This document shows positions 7,932-17,582 of a stretch of DNA of 64,000 nt, piece by piece. The stretch's first letter is position 1. The number at the start of each line of letters is the position of its first letter. This stretch comes from Rhizobium herbae (lineage in GTDB: Bacteria > Pseudomonadota > Alphaproteobacteria > Rhizobiales > Rhizobiaceae). Position numbers and translations under genes: made by a program. The stretch is from contig NZ_JAGGJV010000003.1 in NCBI RefSeq assembly GCF_017873135.1, positions 62,001 to 126,000 on the forward strand, in the 5' to 3' direction. Below the pieces are notes generated by a model. It was not told the origin of the DNA. It saw only the letters and a list, made by a program, of their open reading frames with translations, and made no database searches.

Positions 7932-9854
7932 ATGCGGAAACGAATGCGTCTGCCGAACAAGAGTATCGCGTATCGGAAGGCTTGCACTGCAATGGCGGTC
8001 GCGGCTTTGGCTGCCTATGGGCCGCTTTCGACAACGGATGCTTACGCTTTCAAGATCTTCGGCATGCGTTTCTTCGAAAGCGACGCGGAAGCCACGGACG
8101 TCGTCGATCCCGTCAGCTACAGCCTGACTCTGAATGAAGGCTCGGGCGACGCGGACCTCAAGCAAGCGCTGGAAAGCAGCTCCCGCCTGTTTCAGGACAA
8201 GGAAAAGCCGGTCTCCGGCGATCTCGGCCTTGCAATCAAGGCGCGTGATGACCGTGACCGCCTTTTGGCCGCACTCTACGAACAGGCCCGATATGGCGGC
8301 GTCGTCAATGTGACCATCAACGGCCAGGATATCGACACGCTGCCGCCCGATCCCGTTTTTCCGGATGGAGCCCCGGTTCCCGTCGAAGTCACGGTAACCC
8401 CCGGCCCAGTCTTTACCCTGGGCGATGTCGTCCTCAAGGGGGACGCCATCGGTCGCAAACCGGACGAATACCTGAAACCCGGCGCAAGGGCGGATTCCAC
8501 GCTGATCATCAAGGCCGGTGAAAAGGTCGTCGACGATCTCAAGGAAGAAGGACGGCCGCTTGCCAAATTGACCGAACGCAGCGTCGTTGCCGATCATGCG
8601 ACCAACACGGTCGATGTCACCATCGCGGCCGAAGGCGGCCCTGTTGCACCTGTTGGCGCGGTCACCGTGACCGGCACCAAGACTGTCGATCCCACCTTCG
8701 TCGCCGACTATTCCCGGCTGAACGGCGGCAAGCCCTATTCGCCCGAAGCGTTGCGCAAGGCATCCGACCGGCTGCGGCAACTGGGGGTCTTTTCCAGCAT
8801 CACCATCAAGCAGGCCAATGAGCTGGCACCGGATGGCACGATCCCGATGAGCATCGAGGTCTCGGAAGGCAAGCACCGCTATTTCGGCGCCGGCGCGCAA
8901 TATTCGACAACCGACGGCTTCGGCATCCAGGGCTATTGGGGCCACCGCAATCTCTTCGGCCGGGCGGAATCGCTGCGTCTCGAAGGTTCGGTCAGCCGTA
9001 TCGGCGAGACGACGGATGTGGGCAACCTCGATTATTCCGCGGGTCTGCTCTTTGCCAAGCCCGGCGCTTTCGGCCCGACCACGACCTTCAATGCCAGCCT
9101 CAAGGCGCAGCTGCTGGATCCGGATGCCTACAAGGCGACGATCTTCACCGGCGCCGCCGGTGTCACCGTCGAGCTCTCCGATACCGACACGATTTCCGCC
9201 GGCGGCGAATTGGCCTGGGCCGATGTCGAGGATGCCTTCGGCACCAACGAATATCTGACCGCGACGATCCCGATCGAATATGTCCGCGACACGCGCGACA
9301 ACAAGCTGAACCCGACGGAAGGCTACCGCGCCTCGATCAACGCCAAGCCGAGCTACGAGATCGACGGCGCAACCTTCTTCAGCTCCTTCGAGGGTTCGGC
9401 TTCCGCCTATCTCGGCTTCGGCGAGGAAAACCGCTTCGTGCTCGCGGGCAGGCTTGGCGCGGGCGTGCTGGCAGGTGGCGACGGCCTGGCCTCCATTCCG
9501 GCCAACCGGCGGTTTTATCTCGGCGGCGGCGGCACGGTGCGCGGCTATTCCTACCAGGAGATCAGCCCGCGCAACGGCGACGACGAGATCCTCGGCGGCC
9601 GCTCCTATGTCAACGCCACGCTGGAAGCCCGCATCGGCATCACCGACAAGATCGGCCTTGTTCCCTTCATCGATGCCGGGACGGTATCGGCCAAGACCGC
9701 GCCGGACTTTTCCGATATCCGGGCCGGCGCCGGCATCGGACTGCGGTACAACACGCCGTTCGGGCCGATCCGGCTCGACGTCGCCGTGCCGCTGAATGCC
9801 TATCCGGGTGGCACCAAATACGGAATCTACGCCGGGATCGGCCAATCCTTCTGA
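7932..9854 (+). CDS. tamA: Outer-membrane translocation and assembly protein TamA (BamA/Omp85 family)
   Basis: TamA is an Omp85-family beta-barrel that works with the inner-membrane protein TamB in envelope assembly and lipid/protein transport. The 640-residue protein has an N-terminal signal region ending near TTDAYA, about 200 residues of POTRA-type domains (GAVTVTGTKTVDP is typical), and a C-terminal surface-antigen barrel. The barrel contains DTRDNKLNPTEGY and FYLGGGGTVRGYSYQ, the VRGY/F lid-lock motif of Omp85 proteins. It ends in a C-terminal Phe (GIGQSF), as outer-membrane barrels do. tamB follows 91 bases later, the usual gene pair. Starts at 7932 or 7944 are both possible. Confidence 0.93.
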   Translation: MRKRMRLPNKSIAYRKACTAMAVAALAAYGPLSTTDAYAFKIFGMRFFESDAEATDVVDPVSYSLTLNEGSGDADLKQALESSSRLFQDKEKPVSGDLGLAIKARDDRDRLLAALYEQARYGGVVNVTINGQDIDTLPPDPVFPDGAPVPVEVTVTPGPVFTLGDVVLKGDAIGRKPDEYLKPGARADSTLIIKAGEKVVDDLKEEGRPLAKLTERSVVADHATNTVDVTIAAEGGPVAPVGAVTVTGTKTVDPTFVADYSRLNGGKPYSPEALRKASDRLRQLGVFSSITIKQANELAPDGTIPMSIEVSEGKHRYFGAGAQYSTTDGFGIQGYWGHRNLFGRAESLRLEGSVSRIGETTDVGNLDYSAGLLFAKPGAFGPTTTFNASLKAQLLDPDAYKATIFTGAAGVTVELSDTDTISAGGELAWADVEDAFGTNEYLTATIPIEYVRDTRDNKLNPTEGYRASINAKPSYEIDGATFFSSFEGSASAYLGFGEENRFVLAGRLGAGVLAGGDGLASIPANRRFYLGGGGTVRGYSYQEISPRNGDDEILGGRSYVNATLEARIGITDKIGLVPFIDAGTVSAKTAPDFSDIRAGAGIGLRYNTPFGPIRLDVAVPLNAYPGGTKYGIYAGIGQSF

Positions 9855-9945
9855 TTGCCGATGGCAGTCACCACGGCCTGAAGCCGAGCCCCGGTTTCAG
9901 GGAGAAGCAATTTCACCGCGACGCAACTTGCGCTATGGATGACCG

Positions 9946-12900
9946 ATGAATCGTTTGCTCCGCTTTCTGAAGATCGCTTCGCGTTGGCTGGTTTACGGCC
10001 TCGGCTTTGGCCTTGTCGCCGTCGTGCTGCTTGCTCTCTTTGCCGGATTCACCGCACCTGGCGCGCGCTTTGTTGCAGCAATGATCGAGAAATACGCCTC
10101 GACACCGGACCAGATCGTCCGCATCAACGATCCGAGCGCATTGCTGACCGGTGATTTCACCGCCTCCAGCGTCACCCTGTTCGACAGCAAGGGCATCTAC
10201 GCCGAAATCCGCGAAGTGGCGATCAACTGGTCGCCGACGGCGCTTTTCTCCAAGCGTTTCGATGCGGCAAAACTGTCCGCAGGGTCCGTGCGTCTCGAAC
10301 GGTTGCCGATCCCCTCGCAGGAAACCCGCGAGGTCCGCCAGACCTTTGCTTTGCCGCTTGATGTGAAGATCGATGCCTTCGACCTGAAGGAAATTATCAT
10401 CGGCAAGGATATTGCCGGGGTAGACCAGTTCCTCAGCGCGCAGGGCAAGCTGAACGCCACCAATGCCAGCATCGCCGCGGCCCTTGCCATCGCCCAGCGC
10501 GACCGGCCTGATGCCAAGGCCATTGCCGACATCGTCTTCAACCCCGCCGGTAACGAGCTGAAGCTGGAAACCACCATCACCGAGCCGAAGGGCGGTCTTC
10601 TCGCCAAGGCCATGCGCCTGCCCGGCGAACCCGCGGTCAGCATTTCCGTAACCGGCGACGGTCCGCTGACGAAATGGACCGGTGCGGCAACCGCGGCACT
10701 CGATGGCAATGAGGTGCTGAAGGTCGCTGGCGAGCACACGCTTGCCCCTGACGGTTTCCGCACCCTGTCGCTCAAGGGCGGCGGAACCTTCAGCAATCTC
10801 CTGCCGGCCGTTTTCAGGCCGCTTTTCGAAGGCACGACCGACATCGACCTGTCCGCAGCGCTCGACGGCACGACCATGCGTATTAATAGGGGTAATGTCT
10901 CGACCGGTGCTTTGACGTTCGCCGCCTCCGGCACCTACAGCACCGCGGGTCAAAACGACCTGCAGGCAAGCCTCACCGGCACGAATGGTCCGATTGACTT
11001 TCGTCTGCCGCTGGCAAAGGGCGAGGCGCAGCTTTCCATCAACAACGCCAGCGTTTCGCTGATCGGCGAGGCCCAGACGGCCGTCCTCGACATCGGCGCC
11101 GATATCGGCAAGGCGACGCTTCCACAGGGCGAAATCGACGCCATCAAGCTGCACGCCTATAGCGACGCCTTCAACCTCTCGACAAAAACGGGGCCGCTGA
11201 AAACCACGATCGAGACCGGCGCCACACGTTTCGTCAGCGCCGATATCGACCGGCTGATCAAGGGGCCGGTGAAGATCGACGGCACCGTTTCCGTCACCCC
11301 GGAAACGGTATCCTTCGATCCGGTCACGCTGGAAAGCGCCAGCGTCGGCGGCACATTGACCGGTTCCTATACGATTGCCGAAAACACGATTGCCACCGCC
11401 TTCAAGCTCTTTGCCGTTCCCGCCGTCCTGCCGCCGGCGCTGGCTGAAAAATTCGACACGACCATCTCCATGACCGGCAATCTGGGCACCGGCGCGAACG
11501 GCAACCTCACTGTCAGCGACCTGGTGCTAAAGTCCGGAACCATCGAGGCCACCGGATCGGCAGCACTCGAAACCGGAAACCTGACGGCGGCCATCAGCGG
11601 CACGGTTCCGGAAATCGGCAAATTCCTCGCCAACGCCAAGGGCGCCGCCAATTTCAAGGCGGATGTCAACGGACCGCTCGATGCCCTGGCCGTCAAGGCC
11701 GAGGTGACAGCGAACGGCGCAACGCTTGCCGGTCGCACCCTCAACGATCTTGCCGTCAACGCCGATGCGACAGTCGGCCAGAACGGGCCGAACGCAACGA
11801 TCACCGCAACAGGTACGCTCGACGGGCAGGCAATCAACGCCAAGGCCGATATCGCCTCCGCCAAGGGCAGCACCAGTCTTCCGTCGATCGAAGCGGCGAT
11901 CGGTGAGAATACGCTGAAGGGCTCGCTGGACCTGACGCAGGATTTCCAGCCGAACGGTTCCATTGCCTTCAATTTCCCGGACCTCGGCCTGCTGGCCGCA
12001 ATGGCCGGCCAAACGGCCTCCGGCGACCTTGCGGGCAGCGCCAGCATCAAATCGGAAAATGGCATCACTTCCGTTGCCGTCAAGGCCAGCGGCGCCGGCA
12101 TCACCCGTGGCGATCTGGTGATCAGCAAGCCGGCCGCGGACATCACCATAGCCGACCTGAAGGCTCTGGCGATCAAGGGCGCCGTAACGGTGGAAGAGGT
12201 CAGGCAGGGCGACAATCGCCTCGCCGGCCTCAAGCTTGGCTTCGAGCAGCAAGGCCCGAAAACCAATTTCGCGCTCGACGGCACCTATGACGCCGCCCCG
12301 CTCACGGCACGCGGCGACCTGCAAAGCGCTGGCGGCAAGACGACGATCAACCTCCAGTCCTTTGCCGCTGCGCCAAAGAAAATCCCGCTGCAACTCGCGA
12401 GCCCGACAACGATCACGATCGAGAACGGCACGGTCAATCTCCAGGAATTAGCGATCGCCGCTTCCGGCGGCACGGTAACGCTGAACGGCAGCGCCGGCGA
12501 GAAGCTCGACGTAACCGCCAAGTTCGCGGGAATCGACGCCCGCCTGCCGCTGAAAGACGGCGAGGTCCATGTGGTGCTCGATACGGGCACGGCGTCGATC
12601 AAAGGGGACATGCAATCCGCCGCCCTCGACGTGCAAGCCATCGTCGGCCAACTCGCCTTGCCGCAGGGCCGACTTGAGGCGATCAAGCTCACCGCACACA
12701 GCGACACCTTCAACCTGTCCACCCGCAGCGGCCTCGTGAAAACCAGGATCGAGACGGGAACTACGCAGCTCGCCAACGCCGATCTCGACAGGCTGGCCAA
12801 GGGACCGCTCAAGGTCGAAACCACGCTGGACGTGTCGCCGGAACGGATCGGTTTCGATCCCGTCACCGTCAAAAGCACCAATCTCGGCGGCACGCTTCAA

Positions 12901-15657
12901 GGCTCGTTCGACGTTGCCGCGAATGCCCTGAATGCCGGGTTCAACCTCTCCGTCCTTCCCGCCGGCCTGCCGACATCGCTTTCGCCCAAATTCGATACGC
13001 CGTTGACGCTTTCCGGCATGGTGACCACCGGCGCGGACGGCGCCGTCGATGTCACCAGGCTGGCCGTCGCCTCCGGAACCATTCAGGCGGCCGGTTCGGT
13101 CGGCCTCAAGGCTGGAAACCTGACGGCTGCGGTGACCGGGACATTGCCGGACCTCGGCAAGGTACTGGCCGACGCCAGCGGCATTGCGGACTTCAAGGTC
13201 GATGCTTCCGGTCCGCTCGACAATCTCGGCATCAAGGCCGAGGTCACCTCCAGCGGCGCGACGCTGGCCGGCCGCACGCTCAGCGACCTCCAGCTGACCG
13301 CCGATGCCACCGCCAATCCGAAAAACCCGCAGGCAAAAATCAAGGCCACCGGCGCCCTCGGTGGCCAGGCAATCAATGTCAACGCGGAACTCGTCTCGGA
13401 AGAAGGCCGCACCAGTGTCCCGGTTCTTCAGGTTCAGGTCGGCGACAACAAACTGAACGGCAAGATCCAGTTCACCACAGATTTCCTGCCGCAAGGGACG
13501 ATCGATTTCACGTTCCCGGATGTCGGCCTGCTCGCCGCCATGGCCGGCGAAAAGGCCTCCGGCGACATGGCAGGCTCCGCATCGATCAACAGCGACGGCG
13601 GCACGACCTCGATTGCGCTGAAGGCCAGCGGCTCGGGCATCAAGCGCGGCGATCTCGTCATCACCAGACCGGTCGCCGACATTACCATCGCCGACCTGAA
13701 ATCGCTGGCGGTCAAGGGCAATCTCTCCGTCGAGACCTTCGCGCAGGGGCAGAACCGCGTCAGTGGCCTGAAGCTCGATTTCGTCCAGCAGGCGGGCAAG
13801 ACCAATGTCACGCTCGACGGCCGATATGACGGGGCACCGCTCAGCCTGCGCGCCGACATCCAGACGGCGGCCGGCAAGACCGTTGTCAACCTGGCGTCCT
13901 TCGCGGCAGCACCGAAAAAGATCCCGGTGAAGCTGTCGGCACCGACGGTGATTACCATCGAAAACGGCATTGTCAGCCTGCAGAAGCTGACGATCGCCGC
14001 CTCCGGCGGCACGATCGCGGTCACCGGCTCGGCCGGTGAAAAGCTGGACCTCGACGTCAATCTCAACGCTTTGCCAGCCAGCCTTGCCAATACCTTCGTC
14101 CCATCTCTGGGTGCGGACGGCGCCATCAGCGGCACTGTCGGCGTCAAGGGAACCTCCGCGGCACCGGTCGTGGCCTATGACCTGCGCTGGGCCAATGCAG
14201 CCATTGCACAAGCAAAGTCCGCCGGCGTCGGAGCGCTCGACATTGCCGCCAAGGGCCAGTTTGCCGACAACAGCGTGACGCTCGACACCACGATCAACGG
14301 CGCCGGTGGCCTCACCTTCAAGGGCGGCGGCAAGGTCGGTATTGCCGGCAACAGGCCGATCGATATGAAACTCTCCGGCAACCTGCCCTTCAGCCTCGCA
14401 GCCGGGCTTCTTGCGCAGCAGGGCTTTACGCTGACCGGCGCCGCCAATGTCGATGTGTCCATCAAGGGCGCAGCCACGGCACCGCAAATTAACGGCACGA
14501 TCTCGACTTCCGGCGCGCGCCTTGTCGATGTCCGCCGCAATCTCGCAATCACCGACCTCACCGCCAACGTGTCCCTCGACGGCAAGCAGGCGGCTATCCA
14601 GAAGCTCTCCGGAAAGCTTGCCAGCGGCGGCTCGCTCGATGTCAGCGGTACGATCGGCATCACGCCCGGCTCCGGGTTTCCGGCTGATCTTTCCATCCGC
14701 CTCGACAACGCCACCTATGTCGATGGCAGCCTGTTCACGGCCAATGTCGATGGCGCCATGACCCTGAAGGGTTCGTTGACGGCAACGCCGGTGCTGGGTG
14801 GAAAGGTCACCATCCAGAAGGCCGCCATTACCATCCCGGAAAAACTGCCGGCATCGCTGTCGGAAATCAACATCAAGCACAAGAATGCCCCGGCCAAGGT
14901 CCGGCAGATGCAGGCGGACGTCCGCAACGACACGGTGAGCGGCGGCGGGCCCAAGAGCGGCGGCGTTGCCTTCGATCTTGCCGTCAGCGCGCCCGGAAAG
15001 CTCTTCGTTCGCGGACGCGGCATCGACGCGGAGCTGGGCGGCGACCTGACCATCCGGGGAACCGCAGCCGAACCGGCGGTTTCCGGCGCCTTCCAGATGC
15101 GGCGCGGCCGGCTGGAAATCCTCGGCAAGCGGCTGAATTTCGCCGACGGCACGATCAGCTTCGGTGGAAACCTGATCCCGACGCTCGACCTCGACGCCAC
15201 GTCGACGGCCGGCTCGACGACGATCACCGTCAACGTCGCGGGCCTTGCCAACAATCCGACCATCACCTTCTCGTCGTCGCCCGCCCTGCCGCAGGACGAA
15301 ATCCTGGCGCAGCTGATCTTCAACCGGTCGCTGTCCAACCTGTCGGCCCTGCAGATCGCGCAGCTTGCCAGCGCCGTCAGCGAACTGGCCGGCGGCGGTT
15401 CCAACTCGCTTCTGAGCGGCCTGCGCAACAAGCTCGGCGTCGACGATCTCGACGTTTCCACCGATGCCACTGGCGGCGCCACCGTGACCGCCGGCAAATA
15501 TCTCAACGATCGCACCTATCTCGAACTTCAATCCGGTGCCGAGGCCGGCGGCGGCAAGGCGATCATCAACCTCGACGTCGGCCGCGGCGTCAAGCTGCGC
15601 GGCGAAGCAGGCAGTAGCGGCGCGGGTGGGGGGATTTTCTATGAGAAGGAATATTAA
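9946..15657 (+). CDS. tamB: Translocation and assembly module protein TamB, with internal duplication
   Basis: TamB is a long AsmA-like bridge protein anchored in the inner membrane; it spans the periplasm as a beta-taco groove and partners with TamA. At 1903 residues this copy is much longer than the 1259 residues of E. coli. One N-terminal transmembrane segment is visible (about residues 10-35). The C-terminal DUF490 domain is recognisable by the FQMRRGRLEILGKRLNFADG region and ends with a barrel-like tail. Between about residues 348 and 1374 there is a tandem duplication: paired segments such as FNLSTKTGPLKTTIETG and FNLSTRSGLVKTRIETG, or SFAAAPKKIPLQL and SFAAAPKKIPVKL, are exactly 1539 bases (513 codons) apart. 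That duplication explains most of the extra length. Confidence 0.95.
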   Translation: MNRLLRFLKIASRWLVYGLGFGLVAVVLLALFAGFTAPGARFVAAMIEKYASTPDQIVRINDPSALLTGDFTASSVTLFDSKGIYAEIREVAINWSPTALFSKRFDAAKLSAGSVRLERLPIPSQETREVRQTFALPLDVKIDAFDLKEIIIGKDIAGVDQFLSAQGKLNATNASIAAALAIAQRDRPDAKAIADIVFNPAGNELKLETTITEPKGGLLAKAMRLPGEPAVSISVTGDGPLTKWTGAATAALDGNEVLKVAGEHTLAPDGFRTLSLKGGGTFSNLLPAVFRPLFEGTTDIDLSAALDGTTMRINRGNVSTGALTFAASGTYSTAGQNDLQASLTGTNGPIDFRLPLAKGEAQLSINNASVSLIGEAQTAVLDIGADIGKATLPQGEIDAIKLHAYSDAFNLSTKTGPLKTTIETGATRFVSADIDRLIKGPVKIDGTVSVTPETVSFDPVTLESASVGGTLTGSYTIAENTIATAFKLFAVPAVLPPALAEKFDTTISMTGNLGTGANGNLTVSDLVLKSGTIEATGSAALETGNLTAAISGTVPEIGKFLANAKGAANFKADVNGPLDALAVKAEVTANGATLAGRTLNDLAVNADATVGQNGPNATITATGTLDGQAINAKADIASAKGSTSLPSIEAAIGENTLKGSLDLTQDFQPNGSIAFNFPDLGLLAAMAGQTASGDLAGSASIKSENGITSVAVKASGAGITRGDLVISKPAADITIADLKALAIKGAVTVEEVRQGDNRLAGLKLGFEQQGPKTNFALDGTYDAAPLTARGDLQSAGGKTTINLQSFAAAPKKIPLQLASPTTITIENGTVNLQELAIAASGGTVTLNGSAGEKLDVTAKFAGIDARLPLKDGEVHVVLDTGTASIKGDMQSAALDVQAIVGQLALPQGRLEAIKLTAHSDTFNLSTRSGLVKTRIETGTTQLANADLDRLAKGPLKVETTLDVSPERIGFDPVTVKSTNLGGTLQGSFDVAANALNAGFNLSVLPAGLPTSLSPKFDTPLTLSGMVTTGADGAVDVTRLAVASGTIQAAGSVGLKAGNLTAAVTGTLPDLGKVLADASGIADFKVDASGPLDNLGIKAEVTSSGATLAGRTLSDLQLTADATANPKNPQAKIKATGALGGQAINVNAELVSEEGRTSVPVLQVQVGDNKLNGKIQFTTDFLPQGTIDFTFPDVGLLAAMAGEKASGDMAGSASINSDGGTTSIALKASGSGIKRGDLVITRPVADITIADLKSLAVKGNLSVETFAQGQNRVSGLKLDFVQQAGKTNVTLDGRYDGAPLSLRADIQTAAGKTVVNLASFAAAPKKIPVKLSAPTVITIENGIVSLQKLTIAASGGTIAVTGSAGEKLDLDVNLNALPASLANTFVPSLGADGAISGTVGVKGTSAAPVVAYDLRWANAAIAQAKSAGVGALDIAAKGQFADNSVTLDTTINGAGGLTFKGGGKVGIAGNRPIDMKLSGNLPFSLAAGLLAQQGFTLTGAANVDVSIKGAATAPQINGTISTSGARLVDVRRNLAITDLTANVSLDGKQAAIQKLSGKLASGGSLDVSGTIGITPGSGFPADLSIRLDNATYVDGSLFTANVDGAMTLKGSLTATPVLGGKVTIQKAAITIPEKLPASLSEINIKHKNAPAKVRQMQADVRNDTVSGGGPKSGGVAFDLAVSAPGKLFVRGRGIDAELGGDLTIRGTAAEPAVSGAFQMRRGRLEILGKRLNFADGTISFGGNLIPTLDLDATSTAGSTTITVNVAGLANNPTITFSSSPALPQDEILAQLIFNRSLSNLSALQIAQLASAVSELAGGGSNSLLSGLRNKLGVDDLDVSTDATGGATVTAGKYLNDRTYLELQSGAEAGGGKAIINLDVGRGVKLRGEAGSSGAGGGIFYEKEY

Positions 15658-15977
15658 GGCGGAGTGGATCGAACCGGTGCGTCAGTCAATTCTTTCAGCC
15701 AATCGACAAAATCCTCTTCCCCATAGAGATAGGGTCTGTCCCCACCGTGCGCATCAGCGCCAGCCAACAGCGTAATCGCGTCCCACACAGGCCAGTCATG
15801 AATCCGGACGTCAACGCCGGGGGTCTGGTCCGCGAGTAGCCAATACAGCGCCCAGTTTGCGGTATCATCGGGCACAGATCTTCCTTCTGCGAGAGCTGTC
15901 AACTTCTCGATCACTTCAACTCGGCTCGGCAAGTCGACGTAAGTTACGGTGTCCTTCATTAAAAACTCCAACTCCAT
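15654..15977 (-). CDS. Small acidic hypothetical protein
   Basis: This is an acidic soluble protein of up to 107 residues. The preferred start may be the internal Met at 15959 (MKDTVTYVDL). The pattern EVIEKLTAL, WALYWLL, VWDAITLLAGAD and YLYGEEDFVDWL (short helical repeats, Trp-rich, acidic, ending in a DFxxWL block) resembles small cytosolic proteins often annotated near polymorphic toxins as immunity-like. No toxin gene is visible here, so that function is not claimed. It converges on tamB with a 4-base overlap of stop codons. The local upstream sequence is more AT-rich than its neighbours. Confidence 0.6.
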   Translation of the reverse strand: MELEFLMKDTVTYVDLPSRVEVIEKLTALAEGRSVPDDTANWALYWLLADQTPGVDVRIHDWPVWDAITLLAGADAHGGDRPYLYGEEDFVDWLKELTDAPVRSTPP

Positions 15978-16040
15978 TTGATCACCAGTAAACGTTATCA
16001 GAAGGCCGAATTGTCTATTCCACTGCTCGTCTAATCTGGC

Positions 16041-16484
16041 CTAAAACGCCGCCGAGATCTTGCTCGTCTTCAGCAGGATATTCGTTTCCGTCAGATTGAT
16101 CCCGTCGATCAGCCGTATCAGGCGCAGCGTCTCGTCGAAGGTGCCAAGGTCCTTGTCTTCCAGCTCGGCGATGAAGTCCCAGCGGCCGTTGGTGGAATGA
16201 AGGGCGCGCACCTGCGGCAGGCCGCGCAGCTGCGTCGCCACACGGTCGGCCATCTTTCCGTGGATCTCGATCATCACGATTGCCCGCACGCCGCTGCCGG
16301 AAAGTTCGGCCCCTGTGCGGATCGTGAAGGCGGCGATCGTACCGGATGCCACCAGCCTTTCGATACGCGCAGCGACCGTGGCCCGCGAGGCGCCGGTGGT
16401 GGCGGCAAGCGACGACACAGGCGTGCGGGCGTTGTGACGCAAGGCGCTGATCAGGGAATGGTCGAGATCGTCGAGGCTTATCAT
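16041..16484 (-). CDS. Lrp/AsnC-family transcriptional regulator (probable rocF regulator)
   Basis: This 147-residue regulator has an N-terminal winged helix-turn-helix (LDDLDHSLISALRHNART through TGASRATVAARIERL) and a C-terminal RAM/AsnC effector domain. It is divergent from rocF with a 138-base shared promoter region that holds repeated TTTGCC elements. Lrp-type activators divergent from arginine catabolism genes are established in Agrobacterium, so control of rocFD in response to arginine or ornithine is a reasonable inference. Confidence 0.9.
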   Translation of the reverse strand: MISLDDLDHSLISALRHNARTPVSSLAATTGASRATVAARIERLVASGTIAAFTIRTGAELSGSGVRAIVMIEIHGKMADRVATQLRGLPQVRALHSTNGRWDFIAELEDKDLGTFDETLRLIRLIDGINLTETNILLKTSKISAAF

Positions 16485-16523
16485 TTTGCCTATCCGTACT
16501 TATCATAGTGTCGATTATTGCCT

Positions 16524-16553
16524 TCTATTTGCCAGTTTTCCATCTATTTGCCA
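16524..16553. promoter_or_regulatory. Direct repeats TCTATTTGCCA in the Lrp/rocF intergenic region
   Basis: The 11-mer TCTATTTGCCA occurs at 16524-16534 and again at 16543-16553, a 19-base period, about 70-100 bases upstream of rocF. Further TTGCC copies lie nearby at 16518 and close to the regulator start. These are candidate Lrp-type binding sites. Confidence 0.45.
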
Positions 16554-16622
16554 ACGCTTAAACCCGTATACTCCGCACACAAGCCGGGCAAACCGGCATC
16601 ACGCAAACCTGCGGGGAAAATC

Positions 16623-17558
16623 ATGGCTGACCCTAAGAAGAAGATCACGCTGATCGGCGCACCGATCGAAGAAGGCTCCGGCCGCCGCGGTTGCGCCATG
16701 GGCCCGGCCGCCCTGCGCATTGCCTGCCTCGACACGACGCTGGCCGACCTTGGCCATACGGTCACCGACGACGGCGACCTGAAGCCGCTGCCGGCCCGCG
16801 ATCTTCCCAACCACAAGGGCGCCAACAACCTGCAGATCGTTGCCGCCTTCACCCGTGCGCTCGATACCGCAGTCCACGATGTTGCCCGCGCCGGCGGCGT
16901 TCCGATCATCCTTGGCGGCGACCATGCTCTAGCCATGGGCTCCGTCTCCGGCATGGCCCGTCACGCCGCCGATGTCGGCCGGCCGCTCTTCGTTCTCTGG
17001 CTCGATGCCCATGCCGATTTCAATTCGCCGGCAACGACGCCCTCGGGCAACATGCACGGCATGCCGGTCGCCTTCTTTTGCGGCGAGGCCGAATTCGCGC
17101 CGATCCTCGACAAGGACCGCCCCTTCGTCGATCCGAAGAAGGTCTTCCAGGTCGGCATTCGCTCCGTCGACGAGCGCGAGCGCGAGGAAATCGCCAAGCA
17201 TGGCGTCAACGTCTTCGACATGCGCGCCATCGACGAGACCGGCATGGCCCATATCATGCACGAGATCATCGCCACGGTGAAAGCCGCCAACGGCCTGCTG
17301 CATGTCAGCCTCGACGTCGATTTCCTCGATCCGGAATTCGCCCCCGGCGTTGGTACGACCGTTCCGGGCGGCGCGACGTTCCGCGAAGCGCACCTGATCA
17401 TGGAGATGCTCTGTGACACGGGCCTCGTCTCCTCGCTCGATCTGGTCGAACTCAACCCCTTCCTCGACGATCGCGGCAAGAGCGCCCGCATCCTTGTCGA
17501 GCTGACGGCAAGCCTGTTCGGGCGCCGCATCCTCGATCGCCCCACCCGCAGCGCCTGA
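16623..17558 (+). CDS. rocF: Arginase
   Basis: Arginase hydrolyses L-arginine to ornithine and urea with a binuclear Mn2+ centre in the cytoplasm. The 311-residue protein has all three ureohydrolase signatures: GGDHALAMG (His101), DAHADFN (Asp128, His130, Asp132) and SLDVDFLDPEFAPG. The start at 16623 has a GGGGA sequence upstream. It is the first gene of a rocF-rocD operon; 12-24 bases separate it from the aminotransferase, depending on that gene's start. Together they degrade arginine to glutamate-5-semialdehyde. It is divergent from an Lrp-type regulator. Confidence 0.95.
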   Translation: MADPKKKITLIGAPIEEGSGRRGCAMGPAALRIACLDTTLADLGHTVTDDGDLKPLPARDLPNHKGANNLQIVAAFTRALDTAVHDVARAGGVPIILGGDHALAMGSVSGMARHAADVGRPLFVLWLDAHADFNSPATTPSGNMHGMPVAFFCGEAEFAPILDKDRPFVDPKKVFQVGIRSVDEREREEIAKHGVNVFDMRAIDETGMAHIMHEIIATVKAANGLLHVSLDVDFLDPEFAPGVGTTVPGGATFREAHLIMEMLCDTGLVSSLDLVELNPFLDDRGKSARILVELTASLFGRRILDRPTRSA

Positions 17559-17582
17559 GCCCCAAAGCCTATGGAGAACCGC

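Noticed and set aside
7872-9845. 657-codon open frame on the minus strand over tamA
   Set aside because: It is a GC-bias shadow of the real gene. The translation has no recognised domain, is rich in Arg, Gly and Asp, and tamA in the other frame has full family motifs.
12448-15531. 1027-codon open frame on the minus strand over tamB
   Set aside because: Same reason. The codon pattern follows from the alanine- and glycine-rich TamB frame, and the translation is low-complexity.
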